NCBI RefSeq assembly: GCF_004348455.1
Contig: NZ_SMKA01000072.1
Location: forward strand, 1 to 32,310
DNA from: Kribbella albertanoniae
GTDB lineage: Bacteria > Actinomycetota > Actinomycetes > Propionibacteriales > Kribbellaceae
Reading direction: 5' to 3'
DNA length: 32,310 nt
Part shown: piece after piece, positions 14,770-22,267 of the stretch
Layout of the letters: every line of letters starts with the position of its first letter
How positions within the stretch are numbered: position 1 is the stretch's first letter
Made by a program: the position numbers and the translations under genes
The notes under the pieces: model-generated
Told to the model about the DNA's origin: nothing
The model's input: the letters and a program-made list of their open reading frames with translations, nothing else
Databases searched by the model: none

Positions 14770-15578
14770 CGGGGGCGTCGGCCCCACTGGTCGATCTTGT
14801 CGAGCACCGGGGTGTCTGCGATGACCTTGGTGAAGCTGACTTTCTCGCTGGCCAGGTTCAGGCCTACTACTGCTGCCAGCAGGAGAGTCTTCAGGGACCG
14901 CGGCAGTGAGGCGGCAAGGGCGGTGCCGGTGATGGCACCTAGGCCGTTGGCTCCGCAGTCGCCGAGCATGGAGCGCTCGCCGAGGTCAGAAGGCGCAGAA
15001 GCGACAGCTGCACCGACCACGGCAGCGGCTGGGCCGTTGACTACGGCGAGAGGCGCGTTGACTGCGGCAACCGCCTTCAGCGCGCGGCCCGGGCGCAGGT
15101 CGAGCAGGTTGGTCAGGTTCGCCGTACCGGCAATTAGAGCGCCGTCTGCGACCACACCGGCCAGTGCTTTCACACCGGTCGACTTGCGCGGCAGCAACGC
15201 CGCAGCGGCCAGGCCGGCGGCGCCGACGCCGAGGATCTTCACTGCGCCGCTCGTCACCTCGCCACGCTTCAACGCGGACAGGTGTCCCCGGAAGCCCTTG
15301 GCCTGCGTCGTTCCGCGCAGATCGTCGTACGCGCCGACTGCACCCGACACTGAACCCGCCAGCAGCGCAGCGGCCTTCACCTTGCCCGGAGTCGACGGTG
15401 CGGCGAGCACACCGGCCAGTGCGCCGAGCACCGCGACCGGTCCCTCCAGCAGCGTGACCGGCTCACCCCGGTGGTTGGTCCGCTCGAACGGCTGCCGGCT
15501 CTCCTTCGGCAGCTTCTCCGCGGCGCGTTCCAGTGCAGCAGTCGCAGCCGCCGCAACGGCAGCGCTCAGAATTCCCAC
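14766..15578 (-). CDS. Compact MraY/WecA-like polyprenyl-phosphate sugar-1-P transferase
   Basis: A 270-residue membrane protein, shorter than usual for the family (about 320-370). Three PNPT signatures are present: the Asp-Asp motif GAYDDLRG at 82-89, NLTNLLDLRPGRALK at 154-168, and GDCGANGLG at 206-214, plus NHRGEPVTLLEGP at 35-47 in place of the first cytoplasmic loop. Such enzymes move a sugar 1-phosphate from a UDP-sugar onto undecaprenyl or decaprenyl phosphate, with Mg2+ held by Asp residues. The fewer and shorter Ala/Gly-rich helices suggest a reduced scaffold. The basic tail is WGRRPR. GTG 15578 begins one base after the mctB stop, and its own stop overlaps the flippase start. Substrate unknown. 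Confidence 0.78.
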   Translation of the reverse strand: MGILSAAVAAAATAALERAAEKLPKESRQPFERTNHRGEPVTLLEGPVAVLGALAGVLAAPSTPGKVKAAALLAGSVSGAVGAYDDLRGTTQAKGFRGHLSALKRGEVTSGAVKILGVGAAGLAAAALLPRKSTGVKALAGVVADGALIAGTANLTNLLDLRPGRALKAVAAVNAPLAVVNGPAAAVVGAAVASAPSDLGERSMLGDCGANGLGAITGTALAASLPRSLKTLLLAAVVGLNLASEKVSFTKVIADTPVLDKIDQWGRRPR

Positions 15579-15579
15579 G

Positions 15580-16527
15580 TCAGTTGTCCTTCACCTGTAC
15601 GGCGGCCGGCGCGATGCCGTCCTTCGCGTCGAAGGCACCGTACTGGCCGGCCTTACCGGTCGTCTGCTCGACCAGCGCGAAGACGACGGTCATCTGCCCG
15701 GCGGGCAGATCGGCCACGTCCACCGAGGAAACGATCTTGGTCGCGTCGGAGTCACTGCGCAATGCCTTCAGCAGTCCGCCGTCCTTCGCGGTGTCCGGCG
15801 TCCCGGCCACGACGACGCCACTGCTGCCCTCATCCAGACCCTCGATGAAGTCCACCGCATCCGCGTACGACGAGTTGGCCGGCGCAGGCGTTGCCGGCTT
15901 GCCGGCCACCACCACGATCAGGGTGGCGCGGTCCTTGAACTGCGACGGCTTGAACGACACGAGCTCCGAGCTGGTCAGACCGCTGTTGATCTTGTTCGCA
16001 TTGTCGTCGACCGTGCGCGCCGGGTCCTTCGCCGCGATACCGCGGGCCAGGATCAGCCCGGCCCGCTGGTACGTCGTGGAGTCCTGCGGGACCGTGATGT
16101 CGGACGTGATCAGCTGGGTGACCAGCGGCTCGACCAGCTGGCGCTGACCGGGGTCGAGCAGCTTGGCGTTCACCGAGACCCGCACGGTGACCTGGGCGCC
16201 GGACTTCTGCAGCTCGTCGTTGACCGAGTTGACCAGGTCGCCGTCGGCGTTCGGCATCGTCACGAGCGCGACCTTGCGGTCGGTCAGCTTGCCGTTGGCC
16301 AGCCCGGCCGTCACCTTCGCCTCGTAGTCCTGGTGGTACTTGTTCAGCGCCTTGAGCTGGGTGATCTCGTCGCGGGCGGCGACCAGGTTGGCCCGGTCGA
16401 TGTTCGCCTGATCCTGGATCAGATCGCTGCCGGTCCCCTTCAGCGGACCGGCGCCGAGCACCACCCCGGCGCCGAGGGCGAAGAAGATCGCCACGATCGA
16501 GACGATGTGGTAGCGAAAGTCGATCAC
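15580..16527 (-). CDS. mctB: MctB/SteB-type envelope protein (DUF3186)
   Basis: A 315-residue protein nearly identical in length to M. tuberculosis MctB (Rv1698). It has one N-terminal membrane anchor (FRYHIVSIVAIFFALGAGVV, followed by LGAGPL) and a long extracytoplasmic domain with an early coiled-coil-like stretch (about residues 40-70). MctB was described as a mycobacterial copper-related outer-membrane protein, while the corynebacterial homologue SteB acts at the septum with SteA; in this host the second role seems likelier. GTG 16527 (MIDFRYHIVS) overlaps the steA TGA as GTGA. An earlier in-frame start would lie inside steA. Confidence 0.88.
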   Translation of the reverse strand: MIDFRYHIVSIVAIFFALGAGVVLGAGPLKGTGSDLIQDQANIDRANLVAARDEITQLKALNKYHQDYEAKVTAGLANGKLTDRKVALVTMPNADGDLVNSVNDELQKSGAQVTVRVSVNAKLLDPGQRQLVEPLVTQLITSDITVPQDSTTYQRAGLILARGIAAKDPARTVDDNANKINSGLTSSELVSFKPSQFKDRATLIVVVAGKPATPAPANSSYADAVDFIEGLDEGSSGVVVAGTPDTAKDGGLLKALRSDSDATKIVSSVDVADLPAGQMTVVFALVEQTTGKAGQYGAFDAKDGIAPAAVQVKDN

Positions 16528-17705
16528 GTGAACAGCTCCCGGATCCAGTAGACGAAGTCGCTCCAGCGCGCCCGCAGGATCGACCACAGCACTTCGTCGG
16601 CGTCGATGGCGACCATCGCCATCCCGAGGGCGAACAGGCCGGCCAGGACCAGTGCGATGATCTGGGCCGTCGACACCCGGCTGCGGTACAACCGGCCGAC
16701 GCCCTTGGCATCCACCAGCTTGGCGCCGACACGCAAGCGGGTGATGAAGGTGCTGGCCATTCCGGAGCGACCCTTGTCGAGGAACTCCACCAGCGAGTTG
16801 TGAGTGCCGACCGCAACGATCAGCGAGGCACCCTTCGAGTCGGCCAGCAGCATCGCGACGTCCTCGCTGGTCCCGGTCGCGGGGAACTCGATCGACTCGA
16901 CGCCGAGCCGCTCCAGCCGCTCCGATCCCGGCGCGCGGCCGTCGCGGTACGCATGCACGACCACTTCGGCACCGCTCTTCAGCGTCTCGTCGCTGACCGA
17001 GTCCATGTCGCCGACGATCAGATCCGGGGCATAACCGTTCTCCACCAGCGCATCCGCGCCACCGTCGACACCGATCAGCACCGGCCGGTACTCGCGGATG
17101 TACGGCCGCAGTGCGACCAGGTCCTCGCGATAGTCGTAGCCACGCACGACGATCAGCACGTGCCGGCCGTCCATCGGCGTGTGGATCTCAGGTACGCCGA
17201 CACCGTCCAGCAGCAGATCGCGTTCGCGGCGCAGGTACTCGAGTGTGTTGGCGGTGAACGCTTCGAGCTGGGTGGAGAGCCCGGCCCGGGCATCGTCCAT
17301 CAACTCGGCCACCGACTGGCTGTCCTGGGCAACACCCTTCGCGACGACCTCGTCACCGCGGTACAACGTGCCGTCGTACAACCGCACGTTCTCACCTTCG
17401 TGCAGCACCGAGAACACCTCGCGGCCGACACCGTCGACCAGCGGGATACCGGCTGCGACCAGGATCTCCGGGCCGAGGTTCGGATAGCGGCCGCTGATCG
17501 AGTCCGCGACGTTCACCACCGCGGAAACCTTGCAGGTCACCAGCGCCTCGGCGCTCACCCGATCCAGGTCGACATGGTCGATCACCGCGATCTCGCCCGG
17601 CTTCAGCCGTTTGGTGAGATTCTTGGTACGCCGATCGAGCCGGACCACACCGGCAGATCCGGGCAGTTCAGTCGGGCGTGCTCTCCGCAGGCTGGGCAGT
17701 TTCAT
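16524..17705 (-). CDS. steA: SteA-like septal protein with thiamin-pyrophosphokinase-like domain
   Basis: A 393-residue protein. The N-terminal half has the SteA pattern (GVVRLDRRTKNLTKRLKPGE, IDHVDLDRVSAEALV, then NVADSISGRYPNLGPEIL). A TPK-like catalytic-core domain follows (HVLIVVRGYDYREDL, IGVDGGADALVENGYAPD, LIVGDMDSVSD). A single membrane helix near 345-367 (TAQIIALVLAGLFALGMAM) precedes a short aromatic tail. Corynebacterial SteA localises to the division site with SteB and influences peptidoglycan hydrolase activity. ATG 17705 (MKLPSLRRARPTELPG) fits the known 393-residue length and has a GGATGAGAG purine run upstream. A 96-base gap from recN probably contains its promoter. Confidence 0.9.
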   Translation of the reverse strand: MKLPSLRRARPTELPGSAGVVRLDRRTKNLTKRLKPGEIAVIDHVDLDRVSAEALVTCKVSAVVNVADSISGRYPNLGPEILVAAGIPLVDGVGREVFSVLHEGENVRLYDGTLYRGDEVVAKGVAQDSQSVAELMDDARAGLSTQLEAFTANTLEYLRRERDLLLDGVGVPEIHTPMDGRHVLIVVRGYDYREDLVALRPYIREYRPVLIGVDGGADALVENGYAPDLIVGDMDSVSDETLKSGAEVVVHAYRDGRAPGSERLERLGVESIEFPATGTSEDVAMLLADSKGASLIVAVGTHNSLVEFLDKGRSGMASTFITRLRVGAKLVDAKGVGRLYRSRVSTAQIIALVLAGLFALGMAMVAIDADEVLWSILRARWSDFVYWIRELFT

Positions 17706-17801
17706 CGCGCTCTCATCCTGCCACGTCACCAGCCCCCTTCCAGCTCACGACCCCTTCAGCGCACGCTTTCATCCTTTGGAACGACTGTTTGGTCGTCGTA
17801 C

Positions 17802-19526
17802 CTAACGCTTTTTCTTCTTGGGTTTGTTATGACGTTCGGCTGCCAGCGCTAGGAGTTCTTCGGCGTGGGCCTGCGCGGCGTCGGAGTTCTCCAGGCCGGC
17901 CATCATCCGCGAAAGCTCCTTGAGGCGCGCATCGTCATCCAGAGCGACCAGTCCGCTTGTGGTGACCGAGCCGTCGTCACTCTTCAGTACGACGGCGTGC
18001 CGGTCGGCGAACGCGGCGACCTGCGGCAGGTGGGTCACCACGATCACCTGGGCCTTCTCGGCCAGCCGGGCGAGCCGTTTGCCGACCTCGACCGCGGCGC
18101 GACCGCCGATACCTGCGTCGATCTCGTCGAAGACCAGCGTCGGCACCTTGTGCGTGTCGGACAGGATCACCTCGAGCGCCAGCATCACGCGGGACAGCTC
18201 ACCACCGGATGCCGACTTCTGCAGCGGGCGCGCCGGGCTGCCCGGGTTCGCCGCGAAGCAGAACTCGATCTCGTCGATACCGAACGGCCCGGCTGACGTC
18301 TCGTGCACCTCGACCGACAGCGTCGCGTGCGGCATCGCCAGCCCGGTCAGCTCCTCCGACACCAGTACGCCGAGTCGCTGTGCCGCCTCGATCCGAGCCT
18401 CCCGGATCTGGCGGCCGAGCTCAGCCAGGTTGGCGTCCAGCTCGGCCAGCTCACCGGTCAGCAGCTCGACGCGCTCATCGCTGCCATCCAGCTCGGCCAG
18501 TCGCTCGGCGGACCGCTTGGCCCAGTCGAGCACCTCATCCACGGTGCCCTGCTCACCGCCGTACTTGCGGATCAGGTTGGTCAGCAGCGATCGCCGCTCG
18601 CTCACCACGGACAGTCGCGCCGGATCGGTGTCCACGTCAGCGGCGTACGACGAGAGCTCGCCGGCCAGGTCTGCGGCCAGATACCCGAGCTCGCCGGCCC
18701 GGTCCGCCAGTTCTGCCAGCTTGGCGTCGTGTTCACGCTCGCCGTCCAGCAGTTGCTTCGCCAGTGCCAGCAGACCGAGTACGTCGCTCGGTCGCGTCGC
18801 CTCGAGATCCTCAGAAGCCAGTGCATCAGCCGCATTCGTCGCAGCGGTCCGCAGACCGTCGGCGTACGCGAGCCGGTCTTCCTCGGCCGCCAGCTCGGTG
18901 TCCTCACCGGGCAGCGGCTCCGCCTTCGCGACCTCCTCCAGCCCGAACCGCAGCCGGTCCGCCTCGGCGAGCCGATCGCGTTGCCTGGTGGTCAGCTCGG
19001 TCAGCTCGGCCTCGACCTCACGGTGCCGCTTGTACGACGCCGCGTACTCCTGCAGTGGCACCAGAACCGGCTTACCGGCAAAGGTGTCCAGGGTCTCGCG
19101 CTGCCGAGCCGGCTGCAGCAGCCGCCACTGATCGGCCTGCCCGTGAATCGCAACCAGGTCGCCGGTCACGTCGCCGAGCACCGACACCGGCACCGACGCG
19201 CCGCCGAGGAACGCCCGGGAGCGCCCCTCCGACGACAGCTCGCGCGCGATCAGCAGCTCTTCGTCGTCCATCTCGCCGCCGCGGTCCTCGGCCTGCTGCA
19301 CGATCGACTTCGGGACGTTGGTCGCCCGCCCCTCGACGCGCGCCCGCCGCACCCCGTGCCGCACCAGCCCGCTGTCGGCGCGACCGCCGAGCAGCATGTT
19401 CACACCGGTCACGACCATCGTCTTACCGGCACCGGTCTCGCCGGTGACGGCGGTGAACCCGGGGTCGAGGTCCAGCGTCGCGTCCTCGATCACGCCCAGG
19501 CCGATGATGCGGATTTCCGAAAGCAT
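17802..19526 (-). CDS. recN: DNA repair protein RecN
   Basis: SMC-like ATPase acting early in double-strand break repair. The 574-residue protein has Walker A GETGAGKT at 29-36, a central coiled coil (about 150-370, rich in Ala/Glu/Leu/Arg), the signature SASGGELSRVMLALEV and Walker B TLVFDEIDAGIGG, then VIVVTHLPQVAAFADRH. It ends in a lysine run (NKPKKKKR). ATG 19526 (MLSEIRIIGLGVIEDATL) overlaps the nadK stop by one base (TGATG). Coupling nadK-recN is conserved in Actinobacteria. Confidence 0.97.
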   Translation of the reverse strand: MLSEIRIIGLGVIEDATLDLDPGFTAVTGETGAGKTMVVTGVNMLLGGRADSGLVRHGVRRARVEGRATNVPKSIVQQAEDRGGEMDDEELLIARELSSEGRSRAFLGGASVPVSVLGDVTGDLVAIHGQADQWRLLQPARQRETLDTFAGKPVLVPLQEYAASYKRHREVEAELTELTTRQRDRLAEADRLRFGLEEVAKAEPLPGEDTELAAEEDRLAYADGLRTAATNAADALASEDLEATRPSDVLGLLALAKQLLDGEREHDAKLAELADRAGELGYLAADLAGELSSYAADVDTDPARLSVVSERRSLLTNLIRKYGGEQGTVDEVLDWAKRSAERLAELDGSDERVELLTGELAELDANLAELGRQIREARIEAAQRLGVLVSEELTGLAMPHATLSVEVHETSAGPFGIDEIEFCFAANPGSPARPLQKSASGGELSRVMLALEVILSDTHKVPTLVFDEIDAGIGGRAAVEVGKRLARLAEKAQVIVVTHLPQVAAFADRHAVVLKSDDGSVTTSGLVALDDDARLKELSRMMAGLENSDAAQAHAEELLALAAERHNKPKKKKR

Positions 19527-20455
19527 CAGGTCTCCTGTTGACCGTTGGGGTTGCGTTTGCGTTCGGCGGCACCACGCCAGCCGAGCACCGGGAGGTCGAA
19601 CTTGGCCACCAGCCGATCGGTGAACGGCGCCTTGTGGGCCCGGGCCAGCCGGACCGGGCGAGCACCGCGGCGGACCACGATCTCGGCCCCCGGCGGCACC
19701 TCGACCATCCGCCGGCCGTCGCACCACAGCACGCCACGGCCGTTCCAGGATGGCACCAGCTCGATCGACAGCCGCGACGAGGGCGCCACCACGATCGGCC
19801 GCGAGAACAGTGCGTGCGCACTGACCGGGACCAGCACGATCGCCTCGACCTCGGGCCAGACGATCGGGCCACCGGCCGAGAACGCGTACGCCGTACTGCC
19901 GGTGGGCGTCGCGACCACCACCCCGTCACAGCCCCAGCGGGACAGCGGGCGGTCGTCGACCTCGACCAGCACCTCGAGCATCTTCTCCCGGGCGGCCTTC
20001 TCGATACTCGCTTCGTTCAGCGCCCAGGTCTCGAAGATCAGCTCGTCGTCGTGGCGGACATCGACGGCCAGCGTCATCCGCTCCTCGACCGTGTAGCTGC
20101 GGTCGACCACCACCTGGACGATCCGCTCCAGGTCGTCGACCTCGGCCTCGGCCAGGAACCCGACATGCCCGAGATTGACGCCGAGCACCGGCGTACCGTG
20201 CGGGCGGGCCAGCTCGGCGCCGCGCAGGATCGAACCGTCGCCACCGAGCACGATGATCAGCTCGACGTCGAGCGCGGCCTTGTCGGGGTCGACAGCGATC
20301 TCGACCGGCTCGAGCTTGAGGTCGTCGGCCTCGTTCGCGAGCAGCCGGACGAGCAGACCGGCATCCGTCAACAGCCGGTGCGCCTCACGCGCCACCCCGA
20401 CCGCCTGCTCACGGCCGGTGTGCGTCACGAGCAGCACGCGCCGCAGCTCAGCCAC
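19526..20455 (-). CDS. nadK: NAD kinase
   Basis: ATP- or polyphosphate-dependent phosphorylation of NAD to NADP, cytosolic. The 309-residue protein carries the GGDGS motif at 71-75 (IIVLGGDGSILRGAEL), NLGHVGFLAE at 94-103 and the NAD-binding block VVVATPTGSTAYAFSAGGPI. Start is GTG 20455 (MAELRRVLLVTHTGR), eleven bases after the tlyA stop. It is the middle gene of tlyA-nadK-recN. Confidence 0.97.
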   Translation of the reverse strand: MAELRRVLLVTHTGREQAVGVAREAHRLLTDAGLLVRLLANEADDLKLEPVEIAVDPDKAALDVELIIVLGGDGSILRGAELARPHGTPVLGVNLGHVGFLAEAEVDDLERIVQVVVDRSYTVEERMTLAVDVRHDDELIFETWALNEASIEKAAREKMLEVLVEVDDRPLSRWGCDGVVVATPTGSTAYAFSAGGPIVWPEVEAIVLVPVSAHALFSRPIVVAPSSRLSIELVPSWNGRGVLWCDGRRMVEVPPGAEIVVRRGARPVRLARAHKAPFTDRLVAKFDLPVLGWRGAAERKRNPNGQQET

Positions 20456-20466
20456 TTATGCCCCTC

Positions 20467-21285
20467 CTATTGCGGTCCACGCTCAATCGCGTCCTGCAGC
20501 ATCGTCTCATCCAGCGGCGGCGCCGAACGCCGTATCCACAGGAAGTACTCGACATTTCCGGACGGTCCGGGCAGCGGACTGGCCGCCACCCCCGCGATCC
20601 CCCAGCCGAGCTGCTGGGCCTTGACCGCAACTCCCCGTACGGCGTCCGCCCGCAGCTCGGGCTCCCGAACCACCCCGCCCTTGCCGAGCCGCTCCTTGCC
20701 GACCTCGAACTGCGGTTTCACCATCAGCATCAGCTCGCCGTCCGGTTTCACCACTCCGAGCAGCGCGGGGAGCACCAGCGTGAGCGAGATGAAGCTCAGG
20801 TCGCTGACCACGAGGTCAACCGGTTCACCACCGATCTGCTCGAGCGTGAGGGTGCGGACGTTCGTCCGGTCCATCACGGTGACCCGTTCGTCGGTCTGCA
20901 GCGCCCACACCAGCTGTCCGTAGCCGACATCGACGGCGAACACGTGCTGGGCCTCGTTGCGCAGCAGAACGTCGGTGAAGCCGCCGGTAGATGCGCCCGC
21001 GTCCAGAGCGATCCGGCCCTTCACCTGGACCTCGGGAAACGCCTCCAGTGCGCCGATCAGCTTGTGCGCACCACGACTCGCGTACCCGGGGTCGTCAGTC
21101 GCGGAGGTGTCGACGACGATCGGCGCATCGGTCCCGACACCGGTCGCCGGCTTCGATGCGACCGCTCCGGACACCTTCACCTTGCCGGCCGCGATCAGCT
21201 CACTCGCCTGCTCACGCGAGCGCGCCAGACCGCGCCGTACCAGCTCAGCGTCGAGACGCGTGCGCTTCGCTGCACCCTTGGCCAC
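20467..21285 (-). CDS. tlyA: TlyA-type 16S/23S rRNA 2'-O-methyltransferase
   Basis: Methylates ribose 2'-OH of specific C residues in 16S and 23S rRNA; loss of TlyA in mycobacteria gives capreomycin and viomycin resistance. The 272-residue protein has an N-terminal S4 RNA-binding domain (RLDAELVRRGLARSREQASE to about residue 60) and an FtsJ-like SAM domain with ALDAGASTGGFTDVLL at 93-108, FAVDVGYGQLVWAL and DLVVSDLSFISL. VMVKPQFE-type LMVKPQFEVG supplies the catalytic Lys region. GTG 21285 overlaps the upstream TAG by one base. Confidence 0.95.
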   Translation of the reverse strand: MAKGAAKRTRLDAELVRRGLARSREQASELIAAGKVKVSGAVASKPATGVGTDAPIVVDTSATDDPGYASRGAHKLIGALEAFPEVQVKGRIALDAGASTGGFTDVLLRNEAQHVFAVDVGYGQLVWALQTDERVTVMDRTNVRTLTLEQIGGEPVDLVVSDLSFISLTLVLPALLGVVKPDGELMLMVKPQFEVGKERLGKGGVVREPELRADAVRGVAVKAQQLGWGIAGVAASPLPGPSGNVEYFLWIRRSAPPLDETMLQDAIERGPQ

Positions 21286-21707
21286 TACGGGCTGCGGTCG
21301 CCCTGGTCGGCGTCCGCCTCGACCAGTGCGGTCTGCAACCGCTCGTGCAGGTCGGCGTAGACCTCCGCGTGCTCCGCAACCGGCTTGTCCCGCAGGTCGT
21401 GCAGCCGCCCCATCACTTCGTCCACCAGCGGGTGGCCGGAGTCGTCTGCTGCGGAGTCGTCTGCTGGCGATTCGGCCTCGAACGGCTGCTCATGCTGCTC
21501 GGCGGGCTCCCGGGCGAACTCCGGGCCGAACTCGATCTCGGCCGGATCCACCCGCGCCGGCTCCGCGCTGTCTTCCAGGCTCTGGGAGCCAGGTTCGGAG
21601 TCGTAGTCGGGCTGGGCCGTGCGCTCCTCTTCGTGCTCCGGCGCGTAGTCCGGTTCCACGTCGGGGTCGACGTCCGGGGGGAACTGCTCGCCAGGGTGCT
21701 CGGTCAC
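21285..21707 (-). CDS. Small acidic protein with conserved C-terminal helix, tlyA operon
   Basis: A 140-residue protein of unknown function. Residues 1-90 are extremely acidic and low in complexity (EQFPPDVDPDVEPDYAPEHE). The last 45 residues (PLVDEVMGRLHDLRDKPVAE then HAEVYADLHERLQTAL) form two helices. That short helical part resembles the small conserved protein found beside tlyA in mycobacteria (Rv1693 region); the acidic extension is an addition. GTG 21707 begins one base after the stop of the phasin/H1-like gene, and its TAG overlaps the tlyA GTG, so the three genes are coupled. Confidence 0.75.
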   Translation of the reverse strand: MTEHPGEQFPPDVDPDVEPDYAPEHEEERTAQPDYDSEPGSQSLEDSAEPARVDPAEIEFGPEFAREPAEQHEQPFEAESPADDSAADDSGHPLVDEVMGRLHDLRDKPVAEHAEVYADLHERLQTALVEADADQGDRSP

Positions 21708-21708
21708 G

Positions 21709-22224
21709 TCAGGCCTTCTTCGCCGTCTTCTTCGCTGCGGTCTTCTTGGCCGGGGCCTTCTTCGCGACGGCCTTCTTCGCCGGAGCCTTCTTGGCTGCTG
21801 CCTTCTTGACCGGCGCTGCCTTCTTGACCGGGGCCGCCTTCTTGGCGGGCGCCTTCTTCGCCGGGGCTGCCTTCACCGGGGCCGGTGCAGCTGCGTTTTC
21901 AGCGGTTGCGTCTGCGAGCTCGGTTTCCAGCTGCTGGACCCGGCGGGTCAGCGCCGCGACCTCCTCGGAGCGGACGAACCCGAGCCGCGCCACGGCGCCC
22001 TCGACCTCGTTCGTCACGATCGCCTGCAGCAGCTGGCGGTTGCTCTTGCTGGTGGCAACGATCTCGTCGGCCAGGTCGCCCACCTTCGTGGTCAGCCCGG
22101 ACGTCAGTGCATCCGCACCTGTCTGCTGCAGCAACGCCTTCGCCGCCGCCTCGGCCTTCTGCTTGCTGACCTCGGCCAGACCGTTCGCCAGCTGTACGTA
22201 GCCGCGCAGTGCGTCCATCACCAT
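21709..22224 (-). CDS. Phasin-like helical protein with histone H1-like Lys/Ala tail
   Basis: A 171-residue protein in two parts. Residues 1-100 form a long amphipathic helical bundle and coiled coil (ALRGYVQLANGLAEVSKQKA, then AALTRRVQQLETELADATAE), similar in outline to phasins and PHA-granule proteins. Residues 110-171 are PAKKA/VKKA repeats (for example KKAPAKKAAPVKKAA), as in histone H1, bacterial HU-like tails and mycobacterial HBHA/HupB. The tail should bind nucleic acid or other polyanions. ATG 22224 has GAGGAGG six bases upstream; another ATG two codons later is possible. Upstream extension would overlap the HAD gene. Function inferred only. Confidence 0.78.
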   Translation of the reverse strand: MVMDALRGYVQLANGLAEVSKQKAEAAAKALLQQTGADALTSGLTTKVGDLADEIVATSKSNRQLLQAIVTNEVEGAVARLGFVRSEEVAALTRRVQQLETELADATAENAAAPAPVKAAPAKKAPAKKAAPVKKAAPVKKAAAKKAPAKKAVAKKAPAKKTAAKKTAKKA

Positions 22225-22267
22225 GACTGCCTCCTCGCTTCGTTCCAGCAACGGTAGCGCTTCGGGT

